59,123 bases of DNA from Gemmatimonadetes bacterium bin94 (GCA_002238865.1 MPNE01000026.1:1-59123); one strand, 5' to 3'. Positions 1-9,812 are shown, counted from the first letter of the stretch. Translations and numbers: made by a program. The notes: generated by a model from the sequence alone, not told the origin.

Positions 1-2
1 CT

Positions 3-2204
3 CTTCCGGGCGCGGAGGCGGCCCCGCTGGCCGAGGCGGCCCGACCGCCGGCCGAGCCCGCCCCGGCCGGCGACCCCGCCGCCGCGCCCCTCCTCGGCAC
101 CGCGCAGGCCGGGGCCTTCGCCCACGGCGCGGTGGGGGCCCTCGCAGCCGCGCCCTTCCTGGACACCGTGCAGGCCGGCGCCTTCGACAACGGCAAGATG
201 TGGACCTTCGACGCGCCGCCGACCGAGTACCTGCAGGCTACCTACGGCTTCTCTCCCGGTGACGACTGGTACGAGCGCGCGCGTCTCGGCGCACTCAGGA
301 TCCCGAATTGCTCGGCCTCCCTGGTGTCGCAGAGCGGCCTCGTCATGACCAACCACCACTGCGCGCGCGACTTCGTCACGCAGGTGGCCGACGACGGCGA
401 GAACCTCCTCGACGACGGCTTCTACGCGGCTTCGCTGGCCGACGAGAGGCCGGTCGAGGAGTTCGAGGCCGACCAGCTCATCGACATCGTGGACGTAACC
501 GCCGAGATCCGTCCCGCGGTCGACGCCATGACGGATGCACAGGCACAGGGCGAGTTGCGGGACAGCCTTGCAGAGACCATCGCCGCGCGGCTGCGGGACG
601 AGCGGGGCGGGGAGGCGGCGGGCATCGAGGTCGAGGTGATCTCGCTCTACAACGGGGGGTTGTACTCGGCGTACGTCTTCCGCCGCTACACCAACGCAAA
701 GCTGGTCATGGCCCCCGAACTCCAGCTCGGCTACTTCGGCGGCGATCCCGACAACTTCACCTACCCCCGCTACGCGCTGGACTTCTCCTTCTTCAGGCTC
801 TACGGCGACGATGGACTCCCGCTCAGCACCGACGACCACTTTCGCTGGAGCGAAACGGGGGCATCGGAAGGCGACCTCATCTTCATCATCGGAAACCCGG
901 GGAGCACCTCGCGGCTCCAGACCGTCGCCGAGCTGGAGTTCCGCCGCGACGTGGAGATGCCCGCGCTGCTGTCCTTCCTGGACTCGCGGATCGAGGCGAT
1001 CGAGGGCTACATCGAAGGACGCGAAGAGGAACCAGGGATCGACGAAGTGCGCAACGCCGTTTTCGGCCTCCTGAACTCGCAGAAGGCGTACAATGGGATG
1101 CTGGAAGGGCTTCAGGATCCCTACGTCATCGCCCGCCGAGCCGCTGCGGAGTCCGTCTTTCGGCAGGCACTCGATGCCGATCCGGTCCTCGCGGAGCACT
1201 ACCTGCCGCTGTTCGACGACATGGCGGAACTGCAGGCCAGCAAGGCCGCCATGGAAGCCGAATTCAGCGCCTTTGCCGCCTTTGGGAGCCCTGACTACGA
1301 GGCATCGGTGATCCTGCGGACGCTGGCGGCCTTCCAATACCTCTTCGGGCAGCAGCAGGGTGCGTCACAGGAGGAGCTCGAGGGTTTTCTCGAGCAGCTG
1401 GGCGAAGTCCCGAACCGGCCGGCCGAACTCGACGAGGCGCTGCTGCGCGCCCGCTATGACGACATGGTCTCGGCTTTCGGAGTGGACGACCCGTCGGTTC
1501 AGGCCGTGCTCCAGGGACGGAGCCCGGAGGGGGCTGCCGCGGCCCTGATTGCGGGTTCGGCGATGGCGGACTCCGCCCGGGCCGTCGACATGTTGCTTGG
1601 GGGCATGCTGAGCTCGGCGACGGAGCCTTCCTTCGCTCTCATCCAGGGGATGTTCGGGCGGTTCGGGCCGTTTCAGGGGCTCATGTCCCAGGTGATTCCA
1701 GAGGAAGAGCAGGCCGCCGCGGGCCTCGGCAGGGCCCGCTTCGAGGTAGACGGCACCCGGGTTCCGCCCGATGCCACCTTCTCGCTCCGGCTCGCCGACG
1801 GCGTCGTCACGGGCTACCCGTACAACGGGACGCGTGCCCCCGCACACACGACCTTCTACGGCCTTTACGACCGGCACTACTCCAACCCGGGCGCCGACGA
1901 ATGGGCGCTTCCCGAGCGGTGGATGGATCCCGGCGCGGGTTTCGACATGTCCACCCCTCTCAACTTCGTGAGCACGGCCGACATCATCGGGGGGAACTCG
2001 GGGTCGCCGGTGGTGAACCGCGATCTGGAGATCGTGGGGCTCGTCTTTGACGGCAATATCCAGAGTTTGCCGGGTGACTACATCTACATGCCGGAGCTGA
2101 ACCGGTCGGTGGCGGTGGACGCGCGGGGCATCCTCGAAGCGCTGGCTGACATCTATGGTGCGGGCGGAATCGTGCAGGAGCTCACCACGGGCCGTCTCCC
2201 GTGA
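3..2204 (+). CDS. S46 family serine dipeptidyl-peptidase (DPP7-like), 5' end outside window
   Basis: Exported peptidase that removes dipeptides from the N-terminus of peptides. Counting from the GTG at 132, the chymotrypsin-like triad is visible as His in TNHHC (residues 74-77), Asp217 in the YALDFSF segment and Ser623 in GGNSGSP. Gly641 in FDGN sits where DPP7 has Gly and DPP11 has Arg, so hydrophobic rather than acidic P1 specificity is inferred. The frame is open back to base 3 with Ala/Pro-rich sequence and no clear signal peptide, so the true start probably lies upstream; GTG 132 is only the first internal candidate (690 aa, close to the family's usual 700-730). The glycerophosphodiesterase gene follows after 9 bp. 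The N-terminal part contains an imperfect 48-bp in-frame repeat. Confidence 0.9.
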   Translation, partial: LPGAEAAPLAEAARPPAEPAPAGDPAAAPLLGTAQAGAFAHGAVGALAAAPFLDTVQAGAFDNGKMWTFDAPPTEYLQATYGFSPGDDWYERARLGALRIPNCSASLVSQSGLVMTNHHCARDFVTQVADDGENLLDDGFYAASLADERPVEEFEADQLIDIVDVTAEIRPAVDAMTDAQAQGELRDSLAETIAARLRDERGGEAAGIEVEVISLYNGGLYSAYVFRRYTNAKLVMAPELQLGYFGGDPDNFTYPRYALDFSFFRLYGDDGLPLSTDDHFRWSETGASEGDLIFIIGNPGSTSRLQTVAELEFRRDVEMPALLSFLDSRIEAIEGYIEGREEEPGIDEVRNAVFGLLNSQKAYNGMLEGLQDPYVIARRAAAESVFRQALDADPVLAEHYLPLFDDMAELQASKAAMEAEFSAFAAFGSPDYEASVILRTLAAFQYLFGQQQGASQEELEGFLEQLGEVPNRPAELDEALLRARYDDMVSAFGVDDPSVQAVLQGRSPEGAAAALIAGSAMADSARAVDMLLGGMLSSATEPSFALIQGMFGRFGPFQGLMSQVIPEEEQAAAGLGRARFEVDGTRVPPDATFSLRLADGVVTGYPYNGTRAPAHTTFYGLYDRHYSNPGADEWALPERWMDPGAGFDMSTPLNFVSTADIIGGNSGSPVVNRDLEIVGLVFDGNIQSLPGDYIYMPELNRSVAVDARGILEALADIYGAGGIVQELTTGRLP
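81..194 (+). repeat. Imperfect 48-bp direct repeat in the S46 gene
   Basis: Bases 81-128 and 147-194 match at 41 of 48 positions, 66 bp apart and in frame. Both encode a version of the A-P-(L/F)-L-x-T-x-QAGAF motif. The second copy is the normal mature N-terminus of S46 peptidases, so the first looks like a duplication. Confidence 0.6.
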
Positions 2205-2213
2205 GGCCCCACC

Positions 2214-3056
2214 TTGGTGGCTGAACGGCCGGGGCACGCATTTCTTGGCGGCGCCCCGTTGCTCATGGCCCATCGCGGAGGGTCGCGGCTGGCCCCCGAG
2301 AACACCATGGCCGCTTTCCGGCAGGCGCTCGTTGACTGGGACGCCGATGTTCTCGAGATGGACGTGCGGCTTACGGCCGACGAGAGGCTCGTGGTCATCC
2401 ACGACGAAACGGTGGACAGGACGACCGACGGGACCGGTTCGATCCGTCGAATGACGTGGGAGGAAGTCCGTCGTCTGGATGCGGGCTTCCGCTTCCGCGA
2501 CCTGAACGGCGACGCGACGTTCAGGGGCCGGGACGCAAGAATCCCGCTCTTCGACGAAGTCCTGAACACCTTCCCTCACACCCGCATCATCGTCGAACCG
2601 AAGGCCGCGGAGGCGGCCCGTCCCCTGGTGGAGGCCATCCGCCACCGCGAAGCCGAGCACAGGGTCCTCATCGGCGCGGAGTTCGAGGCCACGCGCACGG
2701 GGGCACGCGGGCACACCGGCCCCTGGGGCGCGTCCCGAACGCAGGTGCGCCGATTCTGGATCCTGCACCGGATTCCGGTGGCCGGACGCTGGTACGTTCC
2801 CCGGGCCGATGCGTTCCAGGTCCCCGAATTCTCGGGCCGTCTGCGGGTCGTGACCCCCGCGCTTGTCCGCGCCGCCCACGCGGCGAACATCGCCGTGCAC
2901 GTGTGGACGGTCGACGATCCGGACGACATGCGCCGCCTTCTGGACTGGGGTGTCGACGGCATACAGACGGACCGACCCGACCTGCTGGCCGATGTCCTGA
3001 CGGACGTCGCCGGACGGCCACCCGCGCCCGCTCGCCGCAGGAGCCGGGGGCAGTGA
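2214..3056 (+). CDS. Glycerophosphodiester phosphodiesterase (GDPD family)
   Basis: Hydrolyses glycerophosphodiesters to glycerol-3-phosphate and an alcohol; no signal peptide, so a cytoplasmic UgpQ-like enzyme is inferred. The GDPD signature is complete: His20-Arg21 in the AHRG motif, APENT at 28-31, metal ligands Glu48 and Asp50 in LEMDV, and His63 in VIHDE. The C-terminal barrel motifs (VHVWTVDD, GVDGIQTDRP) are also present. At 280 aa it is a normal single-domain length. The start is TTG 2214 or the adjacent GTG 2217; both lie 9-12 bp after the peptidase stop. Its stop overlaps the tilS start (GTGA), which suggests translational coupling. Confidence 0.92.
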   Translation: MVAERPGHAFLGGAPLLMAHRGGSRLAPENTMAAFRQALVDWDADVLEMDVRLTADERLVVIHDETVDRTTDGTGSIRRMTWEEVRRLDAGFRFRDLNGDATFRGRDARIPLFDEVLNTFPHTRIIVEPKAAEAARPLVEAIRHREAEHRVLIGAEFEATRTGARGHTGPWGASRTQVRRFWILHRIPVAGRWYVPRADAFQVPEFSGRLRVVTPALVRAAHAANIAVHVWTVDDPDDMRRLLDWGVDGIQTDRPDLLADVLTDVAGRPPAPARRRSRGQ

Positions 3057-4551
3057 GCGGCCCCGGGCTGGACGACCGGTTCCACGCGCACCTGGACGCC
3101 GCCGGCTGGCTGCGAGGTGCGAAGACCGCGGTCGTCGGCGTGTCCGGCGGCCTGGATTCCATGACGCTGCTCTACCTGATGCGCAGTGCCGGGGACGTGT
3201 CGGGCGTCTCTGTCCGGGCCGCCCACCTGGATCACCGCATGCGCGCGCACAGCGGTGACGATGCCGCCTGGGTGCAGCGCATCTGCGACGAGTGGGGTGT
3301 GGCGTTCCACCTTCGCACTGCGGCCGAACCGGTCGGCTCCGAGGCGGAAGGGAGGGAGTTGCGCTACGCCTTCTTCGAGGAGGTCAGGCTCGGCGCGGGG
3401 GCTGGAGCTGTCACCATGACCGGCCACACCGCCGACGATCAGGCGGAGACAGTTCTCTTCCGGATCGCGCGGGGGAGCGGACCGCGCGGTCTGCGGGGGG
3501 TGCACCCCCGGCGCCCGCCCTCCCTGATTCGGCCGCTGCTCCCGTTCTGGCGCCGCGAGCTGGAGGCGTTTGCGGCCGACCGCGGGATCCCCAGCCGTGA
3601 GGACCCCTCGAACCGGGACCAGCGCTGGACCCGCAACCGCCTGCGGCACCATATCCTCCCCGCGCTGGAAGAAGCGGTCCCGGGGGCGGCCGCGGCGCTG
3701 GTCTCCCTGGCCGGTACGAGCCGCCTGGAATCCGACGCGCTCGATGAGCTCCTCGACCAGGGCATTGACCGGCTGACCGTGGCCGCGCGTCCCTGCGCGC
3801 CTGAGCATCCGGCTCCCCCCGCCGACCCGTCTCCCCTCCACCTCGACCGGGAGGCCCCTGCCGCCGCCTCCCCCCCCGCCCTCCCCCCCTCGCGGGGGGG
3901 CCCTTGCCCGCTCCCCCCGCCCCCGTCCTCCCCCCCCCCCCCCGCCGCGCCGTCTCACGGCTTGGCGGCCGCGCCGGACAAGCCGCCACCGACGATCTGC
4001 TGCGCTTCGTGCGGAGGTCCCCGAGCGGCCGCCGGATCGCGATGGCCGGAGGCGTCATCGTCGAACATCGTCTTGGCGAACTCCGCATCCGGCGCGGGGA
4101 AGACGACGGCCCCGAGCCCGTGGGTCAAGGGTCTCCGGTCCTGCGCATCCACGCCGAGCCCGGCGAGGCGGCTTTTGCCAGCGGGCACTGGCGGGCCGAC
4201 GTGGCCTGGGGTCCCGCACCCCGCGGCGGCTTCCCCCTGGTGGCGCGCTTCCTGCCCGGCGTGGTACCGTTCCCGCTTTTGATGCGCCCATGGGCCCAGG
4301 GAGACCGGATCGAGATGCCGTACGGGAAAAAGAAGGTGAAGAAGATCCTCCTCGAGGCGCGTATCCCGGCGGATCGGCGTCCCGGCTTCCCCGTGCTTGC
4401 CGACGCGGACGGAGCTGTCGTCTGGATCCCGGGCGTGGCGGGGCCGCACGCTCCAACCCGGGAGGCGTCAGGCCCGAAGCCGTGCCATGTCGAGATCCGG
4501 CTCGGCCCCGAACCCCATCGCGGCCAACTGCGACAAGGAGACCCCGATTGA
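3053..4551 (+). CDS. tilS: tRNA(Ile)-lysidine synthase TilS, frameshifted in a C-rich tract
   Basis: Adds lysidine to C34 of the CAU-anticodon tRNA-Ile so that it reads AUA. The N-terminal PP-loop ATPase is intact: SGGLDS, AAHLDHRMR, TGHTADDQAETVLFR and the RWTRNRLRHH segment. The start is GTG 3053, overlapping the upstream stop. After about base 3840 this frame dissolves into Pro/Ala-rich sequence, while a second frame from about 3950 to 4551 carries a normal TilS C-terminal domain (RPWAQGDRIEMPYGKKKVKK and onward). The break falls inside a poly-C region (3861-3947). The gene is essential in most bacteria, so a sequencing or assembly error is more likely than a real null allele. Its stop overlaps the hpt start. 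Confidence 0.9.
3860..3947. repeat. C-rich low-complexity tract breaking tilS
   Basis: About 88 bp are almost entirely C on the plus strand, including a run of 15 or more C near 3929-3943 and a short G run at 3894-3900. The tilS frame changes within it. It starts with GCCGCCGCCTCCCCC, a 15-mer shared exactly with the C-tract in the first DUF1592 gene (21402-21416). Confidence 0.8.
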
Positions 4552-5093
4552 ACGACATCGACCGCGACAGGCTGGGCCCGCAGCAACTCACCCGGGTCGT
4601 GTACAGTGAAGACGAGATTCGCCGGCGCGTCGTGCAGTTGGGTCGCGACATCGGTGCCGCATACGGCCCCGGTGACAATGTCCTGGTGTTGGGAATGCTG
4701 AAGGGGTCGTTCATTTTCGTCGCTGACCTGGTTCGCGCGATTCCCATGCCCATCCAGGTCGACTTCCTGCTGACGTCCAGCTACGGCAAGAAGCAGGTGA
4801 GCAGCGGCGAGGTGAGGCTCTGGTACAACCCCACGGCGTCGATTGAAGACCGCCACGTCATCCTGGTGGAGGACATCGTCGACAGCGGCAACACGCTCAA
4901 GCGCGTACTGCCCCTCCTGCTGGACCTGAAACCGGCCAGCCTCGAGCTCTGCACCCTCCTCCACAAGCGCCTGGCACGGCTCGAAAGGGATGCCCGCTGG
5001 GTCGGATTCGAGGCACCCGAGGAGTTCCTGGTGGGCTACGGGTTGGATTTTGCGGAGGATTTTCGGCACCTTCCGTATATCGGCTCGATCTGA
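4548..5093 (+). CDS. hpt: Hypoxanthine phosphoribosyltransferase
   Basis: Purine salvage enzyme converting hypoxanthine or guanine plus PRPP to IMP or GMP. The PRPP-binding loop [14 protein letters not shown] is at residues 104-117, MLKGSF (50-55) forms the pyrophosphate-binding turn, and the C-terminal part has the WVGFEAP and VGYGLD segments typical of HPRT. At 181 aa it is normal length. TTG 4548 was chosen because it overlaps the tilS stop and gives a natural N-terminus. The order tilS-hpt-ftsH is conserved across many bacterial phyla, which supports all three calls. Confidence 0.95.
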   Translation: MNDIDRDRLGPQQLTRVVYSEDEIRRRVVQLGRDIGAAYGPGDNVLVLGMLKGSFIFVADLVRAIPMPIQVDFLLTSSYGKKQVSSGEVRLWYNPTASIEDRHVILVEDIVDSGNTLKRVLPLLLDLKPASLELCTLLHKRLARLERDARWVGFEAPEEFLVGYGLDFAEDFRHLPYIGSI

Positions 5094-5135
5094 TCGAGCG
5101 GGAGCCAGGCGCGAAAGGGACGCAAAACGCAGCGA

Positions 5136-7127
5136 ATGTCCGAGCAGAAACCCCCACCCAAGGAGCCACCCAGGAAGCTGACGCGTTTGTCACGCACCGC
5201 ATCTCTGTGGGTCCTCTTCGCTCTCATGTCCGTGCTGGCGTTCCAGTTCATGCAGGGCGGGGACCGCACGATGGGGCGGATCAGCCCCTCCGAGCTCGAC
5301 CGGCAGATCGCAAACGACAACGTGCTCGAAGTCACGTTCTTCGGCGAGTCGGAGATCCGGGGCGAATTCAAGAGCACGGTCGAGGTCGCGGACACGGACG
5401 TCAACGAGTTCGTCACCAATGTCGTCCCCGGCGGTGCCGAGAACCTGATCGAGAGACTTCGGGAGCGCGGGGTGGAGATGGACGCCCGGGTGCAGCGCAC
5501 CGGATGGCTCCCCGTGATCGGGACCTTCCTGCCATGGATCCTCATCATCGTCTTCTGGATCTGGATCATGCGGGCGATGCAGAGCGGGGGTAACCGCGCG
5601 TTCCAGTTCGGCCGGTCGAAGGCGCGGCTCATCAGCCCCGACACTCCGCAGGTGACCTTCGCGGACGTGGCCGGCGCGGACGAGGCCAAGGAGGAGCTGG
5701 AAGAGATCATCGAGTTCCTGAAGGATCCGCCCAGGTTCTCGCGGCTTGGCGGACGCCTCCCGAAGGGGGGGGTCCTCGTGGGGCCCCCGGGGACGGGCAA
5801 GACCTTGCTCGCCCGAGCCGTCGCGGGCGAGGCGGGCCGCCCCTTCTTCCAGATGTCGGGCTCCGACTTCGTGGAGATGTTCGTGGGTGTGGGCGCATCA
5901 CGCGTTCGCGACCTCTTCGAGCAGGGGAAGGCGCACGCGCCGTGCATCATCTTCGTTGACGAGATCGACGCGGTAGGGAGGCACCGCGGAGCCGGGCTGG
6001 GGGGTGGTCACGACGAGCGTGAACAGACCCTGAACGCCCTGCTCGTCGAGATGGACGGCTTCGAGGCCAACGAGGGCGTCATCCTTCTGGCCGCGACCAA
6101 CCGTCCCGACGTCCTGGATCCGGCGCTGCTGCGTCCCGGCCGTTTTGACCGGCAGGTGGTGGTGGATCTTCCGGACGTGAAAGGGAGGGAAGGGATCCTC
6201 CGCGTGCACGCCAGGAAGCTCCCGCTTGAGGAAGATGTGGAGCTGTCGCTGATCGCGCGGGGGACACCGGGGTTGAGCGGGGCGGATCTGTCCAACATCT
6301 GCAACGAGGCGGCCCTGTTCGCGGCCCGCCGCGGGGTGGACAGGGTTGCGATGGAAGACTTCGAGCAGGCCAAGGACAAGGTCATGCTGGGCACCGAGAG
6401 GCGCAGCATGGTGCTCACCGACGCCGAAAGAAAGCTGACGGCGTACCACGAAGCCGGGCACGTCGTTATCGGCGTCAAGGTTCCCGGCCTCGATCCTGTC
6501 CACAAGGTCACCATCGTGCCCCGCGGGCGTGCACTGGGGCTGACCGCCTCGCTCCCGGAGGTGGACCGGCACTCCTACACCCGCGACTGGATGAACGGCC
6601 AGCTCGCCATGCTCTTCGGGGGCCGTGTCGCGGAGGAGCTGGTCTTCGGGGCCGACAAGGTCACCACGGGGGCCGGCAACGACATCGAGCGAGCCACGGC
6701 GATGGCTCGGCGCATGGTCATGCGCTTCGGAATGTCGGACCGGATCGGCCTGATGTCCGTGGGCGACGCAGACCAGGAGGTGTTCCTCGGCCGCGAGTTG
6801 GTGCAGCGCCGGGAGGTGTCGGACTACACGGCCCGCAAGGTGGACGAAGAGGTGAAGCAGCTGCTCGACGCGGCGCACGCCAGGGCCCGCGAGATTCTGG
6901 ATGCAAACAGGAGTCTTCTCGAGAAGCTCGCAGAAGCCCTCCTGGAGCGGGAGACGCTCGATGGGAACGAGATTCAACTGCTCCTGGAGGGGAAGGAACT
7001 TCCCCCGCTGGCCGATGAATTCGAGCAGGATCAGGCGGCGCTGCCTCTGCCGGGGGCCGAGCCGAAGGCGGTCGCAAAGCCCGCGCCCGGGCTGGGAGGT
7101 CCGGAGCCGCTGCCGACGCCCGGCTGA
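5136..7127 (+). CDS. ftsH: ATP-dependent zinc metalloprotease FtsH
   Basis: Membrane-anchored AAA+ protease that degrades misfolded membrane proteins and regulatory substrates as a hexamer. Two membrane segments (about residues 22-40 and 127-146) flank a periplasmic domain. The AAA module has Walker A GPPGTGKT (216-223), Walker B IIFVDEID (271-278) and the second region of homology [19 protein letters not shown]. The zinc site is HEAGH (438-442) with Asp516 as likely third ligand. Length (663 aa) is usual. The C-terminal tail is Pro/Ala-rich and variable. The start is the ATG 43 bp after hpt. Confidence 0.97.
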   Translation: MSEQKPPPKEPPRKLTRLSRTASLWVLFALMSVLAFQFMQGGDRTMGRISPSELDRQIANDNVLEVTFFGESEIRGEFKSTVEVADTDVNEFVTNVVPGGAENLIERLRERGVEMDARVQRTGWLPVIGTFLPWILIIVFWIWIMRAMQSGGNRAFQFGRSKARLISPDTPQVTFADVAGADEAKEELEEIIEFLKDPPRFSRLGGRLPKGGVLVGPPGTGKTLLARAVAGEAGRPFFQMSGSDFVEMFVGVGASRVRDLFEQGKAHAPCIIFVDEIDAVGRHRGAGLGGGHDEREQTLNALLVEMDGFEANEGVILLAATNRPDVLDPALLRPGRFDRQVVVDLPDVKGREGILRVHARKLPLEEDVELSLIARGTPGLSGADLSNICNEAALFAARRGVDRVAMEDFEQAKDKVMLGTERRSMVLTDAERKLTAYHEAGHVVIGVKVPGLDPVHKVTIVPRGRALGLTASLPEVDRHSYTRDWMNGQLAMLFGGRVAEELVFGADKVTTGAGNDIERATAMARRMVMRFGMSDRIGLMSVGDADQEVFLGRELVQRREVSDYTARKVDEEVKQLLDAAHARAREILDANRSLLEKLAEALLERETLDGNEIQLLLEGKELPPLADEFEQDQAALPLPGAEPKAVAKPAPGLGGPEPLPTPG

Positions 7128-7141
7128 GTAGCCCATGGCCT

Positions 7142-7164
7142 GCCGGGCGCCTTTCCGGCCCGGC
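7142..7164. terminator. Possible shared terminator hairpin between ftsH and cdaA
   Basis: Seven-bp GC stem (7142-7148 pairing with 7158-7164) and a 9-nt loop, followed by TCTTCC, in the 66-bp gap between two convergent genes. There is no real U-tract, so the call rests on position and stem only. Confidence 0.35.
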
Positions 7165-7193
7165 GTCTTCCCGCCACCCGGTGCGGCCTGTGT

Positions 7194-8000
7194 TCAGACC
7201 GGGTCAATCGGAGTTGGCGGGCCCAATCCTCCGGCGCCGGGCAGCAGCAGTTCGAGCCTCTCGCGCAGCCGGTCCCCGCTTACGCCGGTCTCCAGCGTGC
7301 CGCGGTAGGCGACCGATATCCGGGAGGTCTCCTCGCTCACGACGACCACGATGGCGTCGGTCTCCTCGCTGAGGCCGAGTGCCGCCCGGTGCCGCGTTCC
7401 CAGCGAGCGGTCGCTGACCGTGTGCTGGGTGAGGGGAAGGATGGCTCCCGCGGCCTGGATGGTATCGCCCACAATGACCACAGCCCCGTCGTGCAGCGGG
7501 GAATTGTGCGCGAAGATCGTCCCGAGCAACTCGGGCGAAAGGACGGCCTCGACGCTCTTGCCCGTTCGAGCATACTCGCGCAGCCCCGTCTCGCGCTGGA
7601 CCGCCAGAATCGCGCCCACCCCGGCTCGCGCCAGCTGCTCGGCACCCTCCACCAGCCGGTCAACGATCCGCTCCTGTCGGTTGGATCCGATCACGTTCAC
7701 CAGGCGGCTCTGCCCGAGGCGGGCGAGTGCGGCGCGCATCTCGGGCTGAAACACCACCAGGGCCGCGATCGCGCCGTACTGCAACAAAGCCTCGAGGATG
7801 CGGCGGATCAGCGAAAAGTCGAGGATGACCGCCAACAGGTAGAGTCCTGCCAGAAGGAGGACGCCCAGCAGCATCTGCATCGCCCGTGTCTGCCGAATGA
7901 GGAGGAGGATCCGGTAGACGAGCAGGAAGACGATGACGATCTCGACCAGGTCGTTCAGGCCCGGCCGCAGAAACTGGAGCTGCTGAAGAAATCCGTTCAT
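7194..8000 (-). CDS. cdaA: Diadenylate cyclase CdaA (c-di-AMP synthase)
   Basis: Makes the second messenger c-di-AMP from two ATP at the membrane. Three hydrophobic segments (about residues 18-35, 42-61, 70-85) precede a DisA_N/DAC domain with DGA (171-173, HDGAVVI) and RHR (203-205, GTRHRAALGLSE), both needed for activity. Length is 268 aa from the ATG at 8000; the frame runs further upstream, but that extension is not membrane-like and the family N-terminus begins here. The gene faces ftsH and is divergent from exbB. No cdaR or glmM neighbour is present, unlike in Firmicutes. Confidence 0.93.
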   Translation of the reverse strand: MNGFLQQLQFLRPGLNDLVEIVIVFLLVYRILLLIRQTRAMQMLLGVLLLAGLYLLAVILDFSLIRRILEALLQYGAIAALVVFQPEMRAALARLGQSRLVNVIGSNRQERIVDRLVEGAEQLARAGVGAILAVQRETGLREYARTGKSVEAVLSPELLGTIFAHNSPLHDGAVVIVGDTIQAAGAILPLTQHTVSDRSLGTRHRAALGLSEETDAIVVVVSEETSRISVAYRGTLETGVSGDRLRERLELLLPGAGGLGPPTPIDPV

Positions 8001-8086
8001 GGCCAGTGAAGGATAATACGAGTCGGAAGGTGTCGGCCGAATGGCATCCCGATCGGCGGCCCCGGAAGACCGCGATATCATTTTCG

Positions 8087-8115
8087 TTGACGACGGGATC
8101 ACCGCAGCCTAGATT
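8087..8115 (+). promoter_or_regulatory. Sigma70-like promoter for the exbB-exbD-exbD-tonB unit
   Basis: TTGACG (8087-8092), 17 bp, TAGATT (8110-8115), about 60 bp before the exbB start in the divergent cdaA/exbB gap. Matches are 5/6 and 4/6 with ideal spacing. Confidence 0.5.
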
Positions 8116-8174
8116 CCGCCGGAAAGCGCGTCCATCCCGATCACGGCCCACCTGCACACTTCCGGAGTCAACCG

Positions 8175-8834
8175 TTGGACAACAGCTACCAACTCCTCAC
8201 CCTCTTCGCCGACGGCGGCCTGATGATGTATCCGCTCGTCATCTGCTCGCTCATCGGTCTCGGGGTCATCATCGCGAAGTTCTGGACCCTCAGGATCGCC
8301 CACAAGAACGCTTCTACGGTGATCGAGGGTGTCGAGGAAGCCGCGATGGGGGGCGGTCTGGACGAAGCGGCGGAGATCGCCGCCTCGACTCCCGGCCCGG
8401 CCGCGGCCATCCTCCTCGCGGGGCTTCGCCGGATCAGGAGCCGCAAGCTCAACAAGGGAGAGCTGGAGCAGGTCATCTCCACCACCGGGACCATCGAACT
8501 CAGCTTTCTGGAACGGGGCCTCGTGATCCTCGCGACGGTGGCGAACGTGGCCCCTCTCATGGGCTTCCTGGGCACGGTGGCCGGGATGATCCTGGCTTTC
8601 GATTCGATCGCATCCGCGGGGGACGTGGATCCGGCGACGGTGGCGGGCGGGATCAAGGTCGCCCTCCTCACCACGGCTGCCGGGCTGACCATCGCGATCC
8701 CGGTCAACATCGGCTACAATTTCTTCGTGTCGCGCATCGACAAGCTCATTATCGACATGGAGGAGAGCACGCAGAAGATCCTGAACATTGCATGGGATCT
8801 GGAGCGCGACGGGAAGCTGAGAATCCTTACCTGA
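8175..8834 (+). CDS. exbB: MotA/TolQ/ExbB proton channel family protein
   Basis: Proton-channel subunit of the inner-membrane motor that energises TonB-dependent outer-membrane transport. Three membrane segments are visible (about residues 10-33, 115-145 and 155-185), with the conserved PLMGFLGTVAGMI and KVALLTTAAGLTIAIPVNI stretches that line the channel. Length (219 aa) is normal. The start is TTG 8175. It opens a four-gene unit with two ExbD subunits and TonB, so ExbB is preferred over TolQ. The window's TonB-dependent receptor (55.2-57.8 kb) is a possible client. Confidence 0.9.
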   Translation: MDNSYQLLTLFADGGLMMYPLVICSLIGLGVIIAKFWTLRIAHKNASTVIEGVEEAAMGGGLDEAAEIAASTPGPAAAILLAGLRRIRSRKLNKGELEQVISTTGTIELSFLERGLVILATVANVAPLMGFLGTVAGMILAFDSIASAGDVDPATVAGGIKVALLTTAAGLTIAIPVNIGYNFFVSRIDKLIIDMEESTQKILNIAWDLERDGKLRILT

Positions 8835-8936
8835 TGAAGAGGCGGTGCCAGGGGGAACCCGGGTGGCGGGAACCCTGTGACCCTTTTACGGTTAGAAACC
8901 CTACAAGCAGTCGGATAAACGGACGGGAGATCATCC

Positions 8937-9359
8937 ATGGCGGTCCTCGGTAACAAGAAGTCCAAGGTCTCCGACGAGATTCCATCCTCGTCGATGGCGG
9001 ACATCGCGTTCCTCCTCCTCATCTTCTTCCTGGTTACGACCACGTTCCCGAAGGACAAGGGGCTGGCCATCGTGCTCCCCGAGAGCGGTGAGACGCAGGA
9101 GGTCAGCCAGAAGAACATCCTCCACATCATCGTGTCCGAGGCCGGCACCGTGACGATCCGGCGCGGGGAGAGCCAGCAGGAGCAAAGCGTTCGTCCCGAC
9201 GATGTCGAGGCGATCTGGCGGCAGGATGTGGCGCAGAACGAAAACCTCATCGCCGCGGTCAAGACCGATCCGAACGCACCCTACCGGTTCATGGTCGACG
9301 TTCTCGATGCCCTGCAGAGCGCAGGTGCCGAGCGCATTTCGCTGCAAATCCTGGAGTAG
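8937..9359 (+). CDS. exbD: Biopolymer transporter ExbD (first copy)
   Basis: Membrane stator partner of ExbB. A short cytoplasmic N-terminus with IPSSSMADIAFLLLIFFLVTTTF contains the single membrane helix and the conserved Asp (residue 22) that carries protons. The periplasmic domain follows to residue 140. It starts 102 bp after exbB, and the second exbD follows after 6 bp. The SSSMADIAF motif is identical in both copies, which argues for an ancient duplication and perhaps a mixed dimer. Confidence 0.92.
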   Translation: MAVLGNKKSKVSDEIPSSSMADIAFLLLIFFLVTTTFPKDKGLAIVLPESGETQEVSQKNILHIIVSEAGTVTIRRGESQQEQSVRPDDVEAIWRQDVAQNENLIAAVKTDPNAPYRFMVDVLDALQSAGAERISLQILE

Positions 9360-9365
9360 AGCGCC

Positions 9366-9812
9366 ATGGGTCTCAAATCCGGAGGGTTGGAACGGAAGTC
9401 CAAGGCATCGCAGGAGATTCCTTCTTCTTCGATGGCCGACATCGCGTTCCTCTTGCTGATCTTCTTCATGGTCTCCACGGTCTTCCAGAAGGACAGGAAC
9501 CGCGACATCGACTGGGCGCAGGCCGAGGCGACCGAGAAGATCGACCAGAAACAGAAGAACATCCTCAACGTGTGGGTCGAACCCAACGGCGATGTGTATA
9601 TCAACGACGTGTTTCAGGCGATGAACGACGTCAGCGCGCTCGTTGCTCCCATGTACCGCACCAACCGGGAGTTGGTGATTTCGATCCGCTCCGACCGTAC
9701 CGTACCGTACCGCTACATCGACGCGGTCCAGCAGGAGCTGAGCGCTGCAGGAGTTCTCCGAGTCGTTTTCGCGACCGAGCTTGAACAGGCCATCACAAGG
9801 GAGAGACGATGA
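9366..9812 (+). CDS. exbD: Biopolymer transporter ExbD (second copy)
   Basis: Second ExbD subunit, 148 aa, again with SSSMADIAFLLLIFFMV as its membrane helix and proton-carrying Asp. It differs from the first copy mostly in the periplasmic part, which has a DKNRDIDWAQAE-like charged linker. Paired ExbDs beside one ExbB are common in Bacteroidota and Gemmatimonadota. Its stop overlaps the tonB start (ATGA), so the two are likely translationally coupled. Confidence 0.92.
   Translation: MGLKSGGLERKSKASQEIPSSSMADIAFLLLIFFMVSTVFQKDRNRDIDWAQAEATEKIDQKQKNILNVWVEPNGDVYINDVFQAMNDVSALVAPMYRTNRELVISIRSDRTVPYRYIDAVQQELSAAGVLRVVFATELEQAITRERR

Noticed and set aside
1365-2900. 511-codon minus-strand frame over the S46 and GDPD genes
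   Set aside because: Shadow of two well-supported plus-strand genes.
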